A DNA stretch of 64,000 bases from Onchocerca volvulus (Eukaryota > Nematoda > Chromadorea > Rhabditida > Onchocercidae), in the NCBI GenBank assembly GCA_000499405.2, contig HG738137.1:7688001-7752000 (forward strand), given 5' to 3'. The position numbers and the translations under genes are program-made. Of the stretch, positions 1-11,300 are shown in pieces. Within the stretch, counting starts at the first letter, position 1. Every line of letters begins with the position of its first letter. The notes under the pieces are model-generated. The model had not been told where the DNA came from and ran no database searches. It worked only from the letters and a program-made list of their open reading frames with translations.

Positions 1-164
1 ATGAACGAATTTAGTTATGTAGACTAAAAATGTTCAAATAACAAAAGAAGACAACAAAACATGCTCTCGTCTCATTTCTAGTTATTTCTACTTAAATTCA
101 TTTAATGAAAAAAAAAAAAAAAAAAAACATAAGACCTTCTCTAAAGAGAGGAATACATGCTCAC

Positions 165-1355
165 CTACGCAAATTGTGTCATCCAAGTGTGTCCAAACGC
201 AAGAATTAGCTTGTGTCTGAAGTGATTTCTTAAATACTGGTTGATTTTCGCCACTCATTTGTGATCCGTCTCGTATATCATACACGCATAATGAAGCCTC
301 AAAACATATGTCGTCACAAAGACCAAAAATTAGAAAATAAAGATAACTCGAGGTTGGATGGAGCAGATCATTTCAACTTATTTTTCCCAAATATTTTAAA
401 CTTATTGGATCTGCAAAATTCTCTTATTTAATCTATAATTACTCAGTATAATCATTAGATCTATTTTATTATTCAGTTTATCGCATCAGTTACGCTAGGA
501 CATTGTAGCCAGATATGGCTTCAAATTAACCTTCTGAAAAAAGCTTATTTATCGCTAGAAGATTTCAGTCAATCCTACCGTGCTTCCGCACTAATCAATA
601 AAAAATAATATTTATTGAAGTCTCTAATAATAATAATATGAAAATTAAGCATTCGAATCAGCAAACTGCAATGAAAGAAATCATTACTGATTATGAATGA
701 CATTTCTTTAAGACTATTTCAGCTTTCTCTTCTTCCTGAAGTAGAGCCACATATTAAATAATGCTTGAAAACTAGACGAACCACATTCTGTGTCATTTTT
801 ATAGTTGTAAAACCAATCAAATTCCCACTGTAAGATAAGCTAATAGATCGTGCAGCTGTTGGCGTTGAAATTGAATTTATCACATCGCCTGTCTCGCAAT
901 TCCATAACTAAAACGATTTTTTGCTTATGATAAATAAACAGGAAGAGGCAAGCAAATGCGAAGCAAATCATTATAAAAGAATGTTAACTGAAGACCGAAT
1001 AATCGAAATATAAATTTAAGGATAAGTCTAACACTGTTCTTCATATAATTAGAAAAAAATTAAAAGTATGTCCATGCAAGAATATACTAAAAATATTCGC
1101 ATCAGTAAAAATAAACAGGCTTACCTTAACAAATACATCACCAGAAGCAGAGCAAAAATGTCGCGTATCCCAGGAGATATCGATATCCCAGATAACACCG
1201 TTGTGACCATCATATGTTCCGATCCGCTCACCATTTTCCATATACCATACGCATGGACTTTTATCTTTTCCAGCTGAGAATAACAAATCGCCGTCTCTAT
1301 TAATGCGTACTCGAGTCAATGCACGGTCGTGACCTTTCAGTGATAACGGTTTCAT
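165..1355 (-). CDS. eif-3.I: Eukaryotic translation initiation factor 3 subunit I (5' part, partial)
   Basis: This encodes the WD40 beta-propeller subunit of the eIF3 complex, which acts in 40S ribosome recruitment and scanning in the cytosol. Three exons are readable: 1355-1125, 907-785 and 297-165. They encode a start MKPLSLKGHDRALTRVR, a first blade with the GDLLFSAGKDK..VWY pattern, then SYSGNLIGFTTIKMTQN and VYDIRDGSQMSGENQPV, all matching nematode eIF3i in order. Exon phases join cleanly (0 and 0). The exon 2 donor (AAT|GTGGTT) is weak; a second GT three bases downstream would also keep frame. Only about 160 of roughly 325 residues are present; the other blades lie beyond the left edge. 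A short stretch at 26-1 follows an acceptor and could be the next exon, but I could not match it. Family assignment is firm; exact junctions less so. Confidence 0.9.
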
Positions 1356-2637
1356 CCTTTTCTCTTAAATTTAAATGTGACAAATGCATACATCATCATA
1401 TTATACCGTAAAATGAACGGAGGGCAAAGTTTGTAACAATATTTGTAACTAATAACAATGATATCTCATCGTTCATTCTGTTGTTACATTAAGAAAGTGT
1501 AAATTATCGTTCTGTTTTATTACTTCATTCTCAATCTCTAGTATTCCACATATCATACCAATTACTAGCTTTGTTTCGAAGCTTACTGCATCACCATCTC
1601 AAGGACAAAAGGTCACAAGCCTGCCCATGTACAATCAACTAATCCGGGGTCAAATCTCGCTCATCTGGAGTCCAAGGTAAAGTAAGACCTGAATAGAAAA
1701 TATGGTATCGATATGTACAACATTGCGTCTCAGCATGACTAGTTATTCATTCTAGTCTGTGTTTAGTGGATTTCATAACTTTACTTTTCAGTGAGTTGAC
1801 GATGTGGATTAACCTAGCCAGGCTATTCCCTACTTCAGTTGGCAAGACTCTAATCTTCTGGCCTGGATATGAGAAAACTTTACTGGGATTATGAATTATG
1901 AATGTTTGAATTTAGATTCTAGAATTCATAATCTAGAACCTAAATTCAAACAAGAAGCATTCTCTAGAAGAGGATGATTGCATCAATCGGATATTTAAAA
2001 GAAGAAGTTAGGAGAAAATGAACTCATTCCATTTTCAGGTTGGAATGAGAAACTCCAAGCCAGCAAGACATCAGATTTCTGGCGAATTGCGTTTGCATTT
2101 CATGCACTTAAGAACTTTTTCTCGCTGCTATAACGAGAATTGAATCTCACCGATTGACCAAGTTAAAGACCAATTTATAGAAACAATAAACAGTGTTCCC
2201 CTGAGTTTGACCTCTTTTTCAAAATTCATCTTTTTTACATTAGTGACAAAAATAGGCCTAAGATGTGGTATTTCCATAAGATACATGCATCAATATTTTA
2301 ATTCTACTTGTTAGATGCAACCTAAAGAGAACATTGGTCTTGTAGAAAAAACGCGAACGTATATTTATTTGAGCGTAACAATATGTCATCATGATACATC
2401 AATAATAGTACAGCAATGAACCAAAAAAGGTAAATTAAGTTAAAATGAATGATCACTAAAACTGAGTAGTAGGTGAGAAACCTTTGCATTTTTATTGTTT
2501 GGTGCAAATGAAGTAGTAGTCTTCGCTCTTCATTGAAATTTGTAGTAAATTTATTAAGTATCTTCAACCTATAAATACGAGTCATGCGCTATTTTTCACA
2601 CGTCACAGAACACAGCTTATCATCTCTAAGAAGTATA
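1356..2637. other. Intergenic region eIF3i to AKAP17A-like
   Basis: About 1.3 kb lies between the start of the eIF3i gene and the stop codon of the AKAP17A-like gene, both on the minus strand. It should hold the eIF3i promoter and the 3' UTR of the upstream gene. I see no coding exon. It contains a foldback at 1904-1951, and a GC-richer stretch near 1590-1690 that resembles no gene I know. Confidence 0.5.
1904..1951. repeat. Perfect 12-bp inverted repeat
   Basis: GTTTGAATTTAG at 1904-1915 is matched by its reverse complement at 1940-1951. The 24-base loop itself contains the self-complementary ATTCTAGAAT. It lies in intergenic DNA and no function is evident. Confidence 0.7.
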
Positions 2638-5600
2638 TTAATCTTCCTTGCCTTCTCTTTTGTTGGCTTGTAATTTGCTGAGCATCATCTTAGCTTCAAT
2701 CTGAAAACAAATCTAAATTACTAATTGTTTATCATTGGATCAAAAAATAAAAAATTTAAAGTGAATGATAGTGAAACAAAAAAGCAATCAGTGATGAGTT
2801 ATAATGGAATACGACCTTATTATTTAAATGTAATATTAAATGTGAACGATATGATATAAGAGACTAAACCATGAAATGTTGTTTAAAATAGAATCATATG
2901 TATGTTAACAAAAAGAAGAATTTAAATGGGACAGAAAACCATACTCGTTTTCGCAATCTTTGTTCCTGTTCTCGAAGAAGAGCTTGTCTTAATTTCGTCT
3001 CCAATTCAGCTTGCAAATTTCCTTCCAAATCTCTTGAACTCATTCCTAATCGGGAATTTTTCTCTCGCAGTTTTGCCTAGTAAACAGCCTTTATTTTTTG
3101 TCAAGAAAGATTCGTGGGAAAAGAAAGGTAATAAGCAGAGTTTGCAAATAGCATTGGTGATGATTTTACAGAATTTGAAGATACCAAATCCTACATTTCT
3201 AAGTTTTGCGGAACAAATAACTTTATTTGATCCAACCTTTTCGAAATCAAGGATCAGATTCAGGATAAGATCGTTCTTCGAATCCCAATAAATAAGAAAC
3301 TACCTCAATTCTCCAAAAAAGTGCCGAAAGTAGTCTCCTTGACTCCAATTTCCGTTGGGCAATTAGCAGTTTTCTTTCTTCTTTTATGATCATTTCATTT
3401 AGACGTTCCTTCTTCAACCGTTCCTCTTGGTTTCGCTAAACTTTCGATTTGAAATAATTTTTTTGTTATAATATGAAACAGCTAACATAACTTCATTGCT
3501 TTTGATAAAATTATAATAAGCAATTGGGTGTACAACTTAAATTTCTAGAATTACGAAAAGATCTCATTTTTTTAAATGAAATTTGTAAATATTACAATAA
3601 ATAGTATAAATATTCCTTACTATATGAATTTGATGAATTTCAATCTCCAAATTTCTAAATAGCTTTTGAAATTAGGAAATATGAACATAAAATATGAAAA
3701 TAAATAATGGAAAACTATCTACAAAATAGAAAAAAACCATCGAATTTTTCGAAACAAAAATTATTAACTTTCCGACGGTGTTTTTCTTCTTTTTGTGATC
3801 GACGATGGACATGTTCTTTTCCGGTATTCATTTTATTTTCATCTTCTTTTTCACTGCAAAAATGAACATTGTCTAGTAAGATCGCATACCTTCCAGTCAT
3901 TCCGCATATTTTGCTGAACTAAAAGATCTAAAAGTCCAAATGCTGAACTAAAATATCTAAAAGTCCAAATTTCAAATTCATCAACTGAAAGACTATTGCA
4001 AATCCTCAGTATTTCGGAGCTAAACCATTCTATCAGTTGAAATCAACAATTCTGCATTAATTCCAGTTAATCCACCTGAAATCAATATGTAATGACCAAA
4101 AAGTTAGGATTAATCACTGCTACTGTATATGATACTATAAAAATTAACCTATGTTTGCACCTCCAAAAAGTCAGTACTTTTTACAAAATGCTCTCAGTAC
4201 TCTGAATTGCTCTCGCATCATCTGTCCTAGATGTTAATAGTCTCAAACAATAGCTATTACAAATATAAAATAGTAAAGGAAGAAAAAATCAATTCCATAC
4301 CGTTTTCGATATTCTTCTGAAAATTTTCGCTTCTCCGATTCTTTCAACCGTTCCCTTTCAACACTTCTTTTGTGTATGTTTTCGTCTGATAAGTGTCTGT
4401 TTTTATCAAAATCGACCTGAAAGAAGTTTAACAATGTCGAGCTATTTATTTATAGGGAATTACTACCTGGCTATAGGAAGGAGGAAACAAAAGCCAGTAT
4501 TAAACTAAAGAATCTTTCAAGAATATCAAACTTTAGCGACTGCATTCAATAATCACGCAATAAACATCTTCCCGCTATTAACTCTTCGAAACATGAAGTA
4601 TCATAGACTGTTTTGGTGCATGACATTTGCTAACCTTGATGGCTGCTTCGAAAATTCTACCATCCGGCATCTTCTTCACTAATTTCTTGTTACGCAAAAA
4701 ATTCATGGCTCTGACGAATGATATGTATTCTACGAACTGTACATATCCTTCAAATAATACCTCCTAAAAAAAAAAAAAAAACTGAAATAATTTTTAAACT
4801 GAGAAACTTGAAATGAATAAGCTGGGAATATTTATAGTGTGAAATGAATATTATATTTTTTTTTTAAAAATTTTTGAAAAAACAAAAATTTTTTTTAATG
4901 GGGACCCTTAAAAAAAGGCTGTAATTATTTTCCTTCTGTAAAGAACGGCTAACCTGTCCAAATGAGAAACCTGTGGTACGTATACCAGATATCTTAGCAG
5001 ACATTTTCTTTCTATATGGATCGCAAACTGGAATATCAACGCAGCGAACTGTTCCAAAACGCTCGAAGACGTTTTGAAGAATACGTTCACTGGGCAAAGA
5101 ATCAGTAGTGGAACCACACTCCTTGAAAATGAAAGTGTTGCAGAATCTAATGAAGGAAAAATGAAAAACTTAAATTTGAGGTTGTGGCATATACTATACT
5201 GCTTTATCAATAATATTGAATAGCATTTAATGCAGAACGATATAATCTGAGATATTAATCAGTCATGCTTTATATTACGACATGTCACAACATATGTATT
5301 TCAGAAAAGTGAAATAAAATAATGTAAAAATCTTCAATTTGAATAAACGGACTAAATTTAATAAAAGAAATAATGCAGGAAGTATAGAAGAAAATAAAAA
5401 TTATGAAGACATGGCAACTAACCTTAAACCAATTCGATGGCATTTTCGCAAGGTATATAGTATCCGGCCGTTCACCAGGTTCTAGCTCATTTATATTATC
5501 TGAATTTCGGAAGAATTCATCCCAATCATGTCGAGTGGGGAAATCCGACTTCGTTTCCGCCGCTCGGACTTTTAATGGTTCAAAAAAACCCATTACTTTC

Positions 5601-6857
5601 AATGTATAACCATCCAAAGCTTTGATGACCTGAAAAATATATTTGCCATCAAAGAAAACGAATTTCAAGAAAAAAAAGATAATTTCACTAATGAACTGAT
5701 CTTCTGATTTTTCTGATTAATTGATCTTTTGATCTTCTATTACTGATAGTTCACATGGATAAGCATGAACCTATCTCGATAATTTGAAAAAAAAAAAGTG
5801 TTTTGAAATACAGTTTCGTAATATACAATGGACATTATAAAAAGCTAAGTGACAGTAAAAAAAATTACTGGATCAATGTAGAAACTTTTCAATAGAAATT
5901 AACGATTAATGTCCAGACAGATAATGTACCCTTTATAATGGATGTCAAAAGAACTTGAATAGGGTAATATTTGTAACATATTTGGAAACAGATAATACAT
6001 AATAATTCAAATGATTATTTAAACCATAACTTAGCAAGAATCTTGCGACTAGGAAGTTCTGCCTCGAATCGAACCAACTCGATGGTACTTGTCATGACGC
6101 GAATCGATGAAAGCTACAAAACAAGAAAAAAAAATATGCAGATTTTTGTTGTGCTAGTATAAAAGCTATCTCTCATAACAAAGTGGAAGTTAAAGATAAG
6201 GAGATGATCACGAAAAACAGCTGAATTGGTATCAAAAGTCATAACTACACATATTCCTGAAGCAGCTAAGGATGACAATATCAAACACTCCATAGTAAAA
6301 AAAAAAAAAAACCAGATGATCTTAATCAGCAACATATTGAACAATTTAATAGATAAGGGATAAAATGGAACTACCATTGGTATTTGCAAAAAAAGATACT
6401 AATAAATGTCTGAGAAGCAGCTAGTATCATGAGCTTCTTTCACAAATTCTATTCATAATCATGACTAGTATAAAAATAGTATTAATATTCAGGAAACATC
6501 TACATAAATCCTATAATTCGGAAACTTAGTATATTATATTATGCTCAAAATATATAAATGGTTTAATCTTCGCATTTGTGTGTTTATACTTGGCTGACAG
6601 TACATATCTTCTTTCTTCAAAAAGCTCGAATATAGTCATTACTCGCTATTCACTATGATATTCTAGCGCAAACAAAGAAGAAATGGTAATACCTCAATAG
6701 GATTAACGGCTTTCTTGATTTTTTCCATCAAATCCCAATTGGAAATCGATTGTCCGGGTTGTTTCAATGGAGGCAAAGATACGGTAACTGTCATTTTAGC
6801 TGATGGCTTCACATAAAGACCCACTGGAATACATAACGGTTCCAATTCATCAGCCAT
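2638..6857 (-). CDS. AKAP17A (SFRS17A/XE7)-like RNA-binding protein
   Basis: This is a homologue of AKAP17A, a nuclear-speckle splicing regulator that in vertebrates also anchors protein kinase A. Ten exons: 6857-6693, 6113-6031, 5629-5423, 5121-4954, 4763-4635, 4416-4301, 3853-3769, 3435-3304, 3076-2945, 2700-2638, about 426 residues. Landmarks in order: GLYVKPSAKMTVTVSLP and KQPGQSISNW near residues 15-45; FPTRHDWDEFFR and ELEPGERPDTIYLAKMP in exon 3; an RRM-like segment (ILQNVFERFGTVRCVDIP) in exon 4 running into exon 5; DFDKNRHLSDENI in exon 6; then a long charged coiled coil with EERKLLIAQRKLES in exon 8. It is shorter than the human protein (about 700 residues) and lacks its C-terminal extension. 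Start: the open frame continues upstream but the first in-frame ATG is at 6857. All phases close except exon 2 to 3, where GT-AG splicing leaves the frame one base short (see findings). Confidence 0.9.
3912..3969. repeat. 29-bp tandem duplication in an intron
   Basis: Two adjacent 29-base copies beginning TGCTGAACTAAAA, at 3912-3940 and 3941-3969, differ at one position. They lie between exons 6 and 7 of the AKAP17A-like gene and look like a recent slippage duplication. Confidence 0.75.
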
Positions 6858-9323
6858 TGAAGTGCATGCATTCTCCTCATGAATCCAACCTTTAATATAA
6901 TTTCTGAATAAGAAAATGAAATGAAATGAATTAAACAGCTAAATGATACAATGATATCGTGAAGAAGATAACCTTGAAGAGTTCAAAAATCGATATAATA
7001 TTGCAACTTAGGATATCATTGAGAAGGTTGTCAGAGGTTAAGTATGAAACGTCGATGAGTGTCAATTCCTCTGCCAGGAATCAAGAATCACTTCCAATAT
7101 ATTACCATACCTGTACAAAAGCCGCTGAGCATGTCTTTCTTATACATTCACGTGTTTGCCCATCTAATCAGTTATTTGATGGTTACATGAGCCGAGTGAA
7201 TTTGCATTGCACATCCGATATTTAATGAAAATTGGCGCGCTCCTGTTTTCTTGAGTTGAACTTTGACCTTTCCTCTGTTTTTTACCCGTTAGATACGCAC
7301 ATATTTTAACCAGAAAGATTGGTCTGATTCTATAATAGCTAATCTTATTATGTCGTAAAACAGGTGATGATTACGTTTAATATTTGCCGTGGATAATTTA
7401 TAGTTGAAGATTACTGGATTTGAAGTTCAAAGTTAAACGTAAATTTCAATGTTAGACGTACAAGTAGATTCCAGTAGTCGTTATTCCACATATTTCAATT
7501 CTAAAAATTTAAAGCTCATTAACCGCATGAGTATTTTTAAAATTGTAAATCACTCTTTCTGAAGTACGACCAGTGAACTTTAAAAAAAGTAGTAACTGAT
7601 TGACAATAATGCAGTTGTGTGAATACATGAAAAGATCTTTACCAAATGAGTAATAGTTATCACGCTATTATCAGTATAATCAGATGATATACCATGATCG
7701 AAATAAAATGGTGTAAAACCATAAATAATACTAAAACTGAACTATCAATAATTTGTGCACTTTATATGATGATACAAATTTCAAGCCTAAGTTGAATAAA
7801 ACATTAGTAAATGAGAAAAAAAAAATAAGAGATTATTTTCATTAATCGAATTAATTGCGGAAATTAAATGGCATTACGAGAACATAGCCCTACAAAAAAT
7901 TGTGCAAAAGATGAACTTAACCTATAAATCCAGGAAAAATGCGATACACGTTTCGAACGGACAAAAAAATTAAATATCATTTCAGAGTTGCATTTAACAA
8001 TTTCGAATCACTTAGATTCCCGATTTTTTTTTTTTTTTTTTTTTTTGAGAGAGAGAGTTTAATTTCCTCCTAAAGTTTTAATAAAAGAAATATTTTATTA
8101 ATTTCATAAGACAATGATCACCCAATCACTACTTCTAACTTCAATTCGTTGACAATATTCCAGTTTATATTTCAACACATTCATTAATTAATCAAATTAA
8201 TTAATGTTCATTAATGTGATTGATTATATCTTAGGATACAATACATCAATCAATCGAATTCATCCTAAATATAATACAACTTAGGCTTAAAGAGAGGCAT
8301 TTTTTCTTTTTTTTTTTGCAAATCTAAAGTATCATTACATTTCAGAACGAGTTCGGTTAATTCAACTTATAGACAAATGATTTATTCGAATTTTTTACAA
8401 AGCAATTTTCAGAATTGAAATATTTGAAAAAAAAAATTTATCCATAAGGTAAACCTCTTTTTCAAATAATTTAAGCAAAAATAAAATTCGGAATGAAAAA
8501 GTAGGAGTTTATTTCTCAAGTTACTTTTTTTCCGTGAAATATATATGCTAAGTATTTACTCGATTTCTGCAACGATGATCCATTCTCATCTAATAATGAA
8601 TTATAACGATAATGATTGAATATTTATGAATTGCTTTTAAAAATCGGAATAGGCATGCTCGGTAAGCTTAACATGGGTAAAGTTGCTTTGGACTCCGCAA
8701 AACACAAATAGCTAAGTCTGATCTTGTCGAAAATATCTGGATTAGGAAAAGTTGTGGAGAAAAAGCTGTACTTGATGGATCAGAGCATAACTGATTTTCA
8801 TCCATCAGTTTTTCAGAAATCTAGGTAAGAAGAAAAACTGGTTCTACTTGCAAATAAGTCACGAGTATCGAAACACATGTTTAACACTTATAGACTAAGT
8901 TTCAAATAAACTGCGAAAATAAACTTAAGATGTATTTTGGCTACCGCTATCATCCCTCTCAACTAGTTCAAAACACCACCTGGCTTCCTTCATCTTATGA
9001 ATTCTCAACTCCGACTTTGATAAACTGAATCCTCTGAATTCTTCAGAGAACTTTAGCAAGCGAAAACTGTTTGTTAGCTAATTAATAGATGAATCAAATA
9101 GATTGCTGAAGACTATAGATTTGTATCCGACATGTAGCACAGATTGCATACTCATATTCGGCGTGCAGTATCCTTGCAAACAAATATGTTTGGTGAGTCC
9201 CGATGATCATAGTTTCACCCTGAATGAATAATCCCACCATTTAAAATCCAAGATTATTTCTTCTCAATAGCTATAACTATAATAATCATCGATCCATCTG
9301 ATCTGCTTTAACCTTCAGATTTT

Positions 9324-9394
9324 ATAAAAGGCTTGCCCTTCACTTTATACAAATTAAGCTTGTAAAAGGCTTGCCCCTCATTTGATACAAATTA
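9324..9394. repeat. Near-identical direct repeat of about 33 bp
   Basis: The motif TAAAAGGCTTGCCC followed by ATACAAATTAA occurs at about 9324-9357 and again at about 9363-9394, with a few differences. The pair lies just beside the mitochondrial fragment at 9481-9649. Confidence 0.6.
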
Positions 9395-9480
9395 AATTAA
9401 GGTGCACAAACCTCCAAACAGAAAAAATTTCCATCGGATACATTTCGAAAACTAAACTATTTCTACCCCGAAGAGCCTTA

Positions 9481-9649
9481 ACCACCCGGACTAGACAACT
9501 CAAAACGAATTAACATAAACAACACAGAACCACCTAAACCAGCTCAATAACCCAAAACAATATAAGTACCAATAGTCTTATGATTCACAGTATTAATAAT
9601 ACTCTGCTTCATACTATTGCCAAAAGTCATTCCACAAAAAATATTCATA
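9481..9649 (-). pseudogene. cox1: Nuclear mitochondrial insertion: 5' end of cox1
   Basis: Read on the minus strand from the ATG at 9649 with TGA as Trp, this encodes the N terminus of cytochrome c oxidase subunit 1: NTVNHKTIGTYIVLGYWAG, then LGGSVLFMLIRFELSSPGG, where similarity stops at a TAA. The VNHKTIGT and IRFELSSPGG motifs are diagnostic of nematode cox1. The plus strand here is almost free of G, as expected for the complement of a T/G-rich mitochondrial coding strand, unlike the flanks. Only about 55 codons remain and the nuclear flanks are unrelated, so this is a NUMT rather than a gene. The IGTY segment may lack one Tyr codon. Confidence 0.85.
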
Positions 9650-11300
9650 TTAAATAACAAAAATAAACCAAAAAAAATTATATATCATAAAAACGAAAGG
9701 TAAAGACTGATCATGAAAACCTAGTTGATTATACTTCATTAAACTTAATGCTTATTTTGCGCAGTAAACAATATAAATGTGAAAGGAATGATCATTTATT
9801 AAGGAAAGAAAGCCGGATTTCTTTTTTTCTTTTTTTCATTTGAAAAGAATACAAATAGAAAAAGATATACCCAAAACTTCAGAACAAATATGTATGATAA
9901 ATTATTGCAATACAATGGAAAGTGAAATGAGCGAATAAGTACCATTTATGAAATGTGTTTCATTGTTTCATCTATAAATAATACACAAAGACACGTACAT
10001 TCAGAGACGTCCACACACATAACACTGATAATTGAAGATAAATGAAATATGGTTGAAAAACAACGGTATCATGAATGCCCGTTATTACGGCACAAATTCC
10101 TAACGTTATTTTGAAATACTGCCAAGTTCTCGACAGTCTTAAAATTTGAAGATAATTCCACATTTCTTGAAGTCTACAACCATTTGAAAGTCCAGAAATC
10201 AGTGAATTTCGAACTTATGAATATCTCGGTTTCTTTGATAGCATATCATAAATTATGAAGATTTTATAAAATATTCCAACTGCCTGGAAAAAAGTTAATT
10301 AATTCAGGCAGAAGTGAAAAAAAAAAAAAAACTTATCAAGATTAGTGAAAACATCTAATATTTCGAACTTGTACAAATAAAAATAAAAACAATATTATGG
10401 TCATTCTTATTGTTATAATAACCGTTTCGACAACCGAATCAATGACATTTACATGCAGAACACTGACTTATTCATCTTGAACTTTTAAATCCTATAACAT
10501 TTATAAACTAAAGTAGTAATATGCAACAAATAATCAAAGAAATTTACGTCCATAAATCCAATGGAATTTCATGAGTGAAAGATAGATAAAGGAAGAAATG
10601 GGCACAAGTGCACTCTGAGGTGACGAGGCAGCAGAACAAGAAAGAAAAGAAAAACAAAGTAGTTTTAGGAAAAACACAACGAGAGAAATGGACTGTATTT
10701 GATCACAGAAAAACAGACCGAAGGACAAAATAAAAATTGACAAATGAATGAAAATAAATCTCAAACTAAAAAATGTAATAACCTCACGAAATGAAACATA
10801 AAAAATTGTAATTCATTACATGCTACTCTTCAAAAAATAATACATTCCATGTTTCCAATAATACTTCTACATCAACAACATGAAACATGAAATATTACCA
10901 ACTCTTAAAATTTGTTATCAAAAGATTTGATAACGTATACAATAATAACTATAGAAAGTAATTAATAATCAATGTAACAAAAGTAGAAAAGCAGACATAT
11001 AATCATTCCAAAAAAAAAAAGAATCTTGATGCAGAAATAACTGTTGATTCATTTCTTTCTTTTTTATAATGAAATACAGCACATTCATCACACCAAACAA
11101 CTGGAAATGAATTTGGTTCCAAGCAATTTTATAAATGGAAAGTTTTCAAACCAGCTATTCAGCACAATTTCGAATGTAAGTGATTAAATATTTCAGTATA
11201 ATCAAAACATAAATGAAACCCAAATCAAACATTTTGAAATGAGCAAAGGCAACCATGATCGAACATATTCCGAGAATAGAAATATGCATTAACTTTAGGT

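Larger units (their letters stand above)
6858..11300. other. 4.4-kb gene-poor interval with NUMT
   Basis: This interval runs from the AKAP17A-like start codon to the stop codon of the SPATS2-family gene. Its left end should hold the AKAP17A-like promoter, and the end near 11300 the SPATS2 3' UTR. I found no exon with conserved coding content. It contains AT-rich inverted repeats (about 8176-8215), a poly-T run at about 8027-8046, a direct repeat at 9324-9394 and the cox1 NUMT. Short open frames such as 9972-10163 and 10534-10764 are unsupported. Confidence 0.5.

Noticed and set aside
2926..3291. Plus-strand ORF of 121 codons
   Set aside because: It is the complement of an AKAP17A-like coiled-coil exon (3076-2945) plus an intron.
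10534..10764. Hydrophobic minus-strand ORF
   Set aside because: AT-rich region downstream of the SPATS2 gene; no splice context or domain, and hydrophobicity is expected from T-rich DNA.
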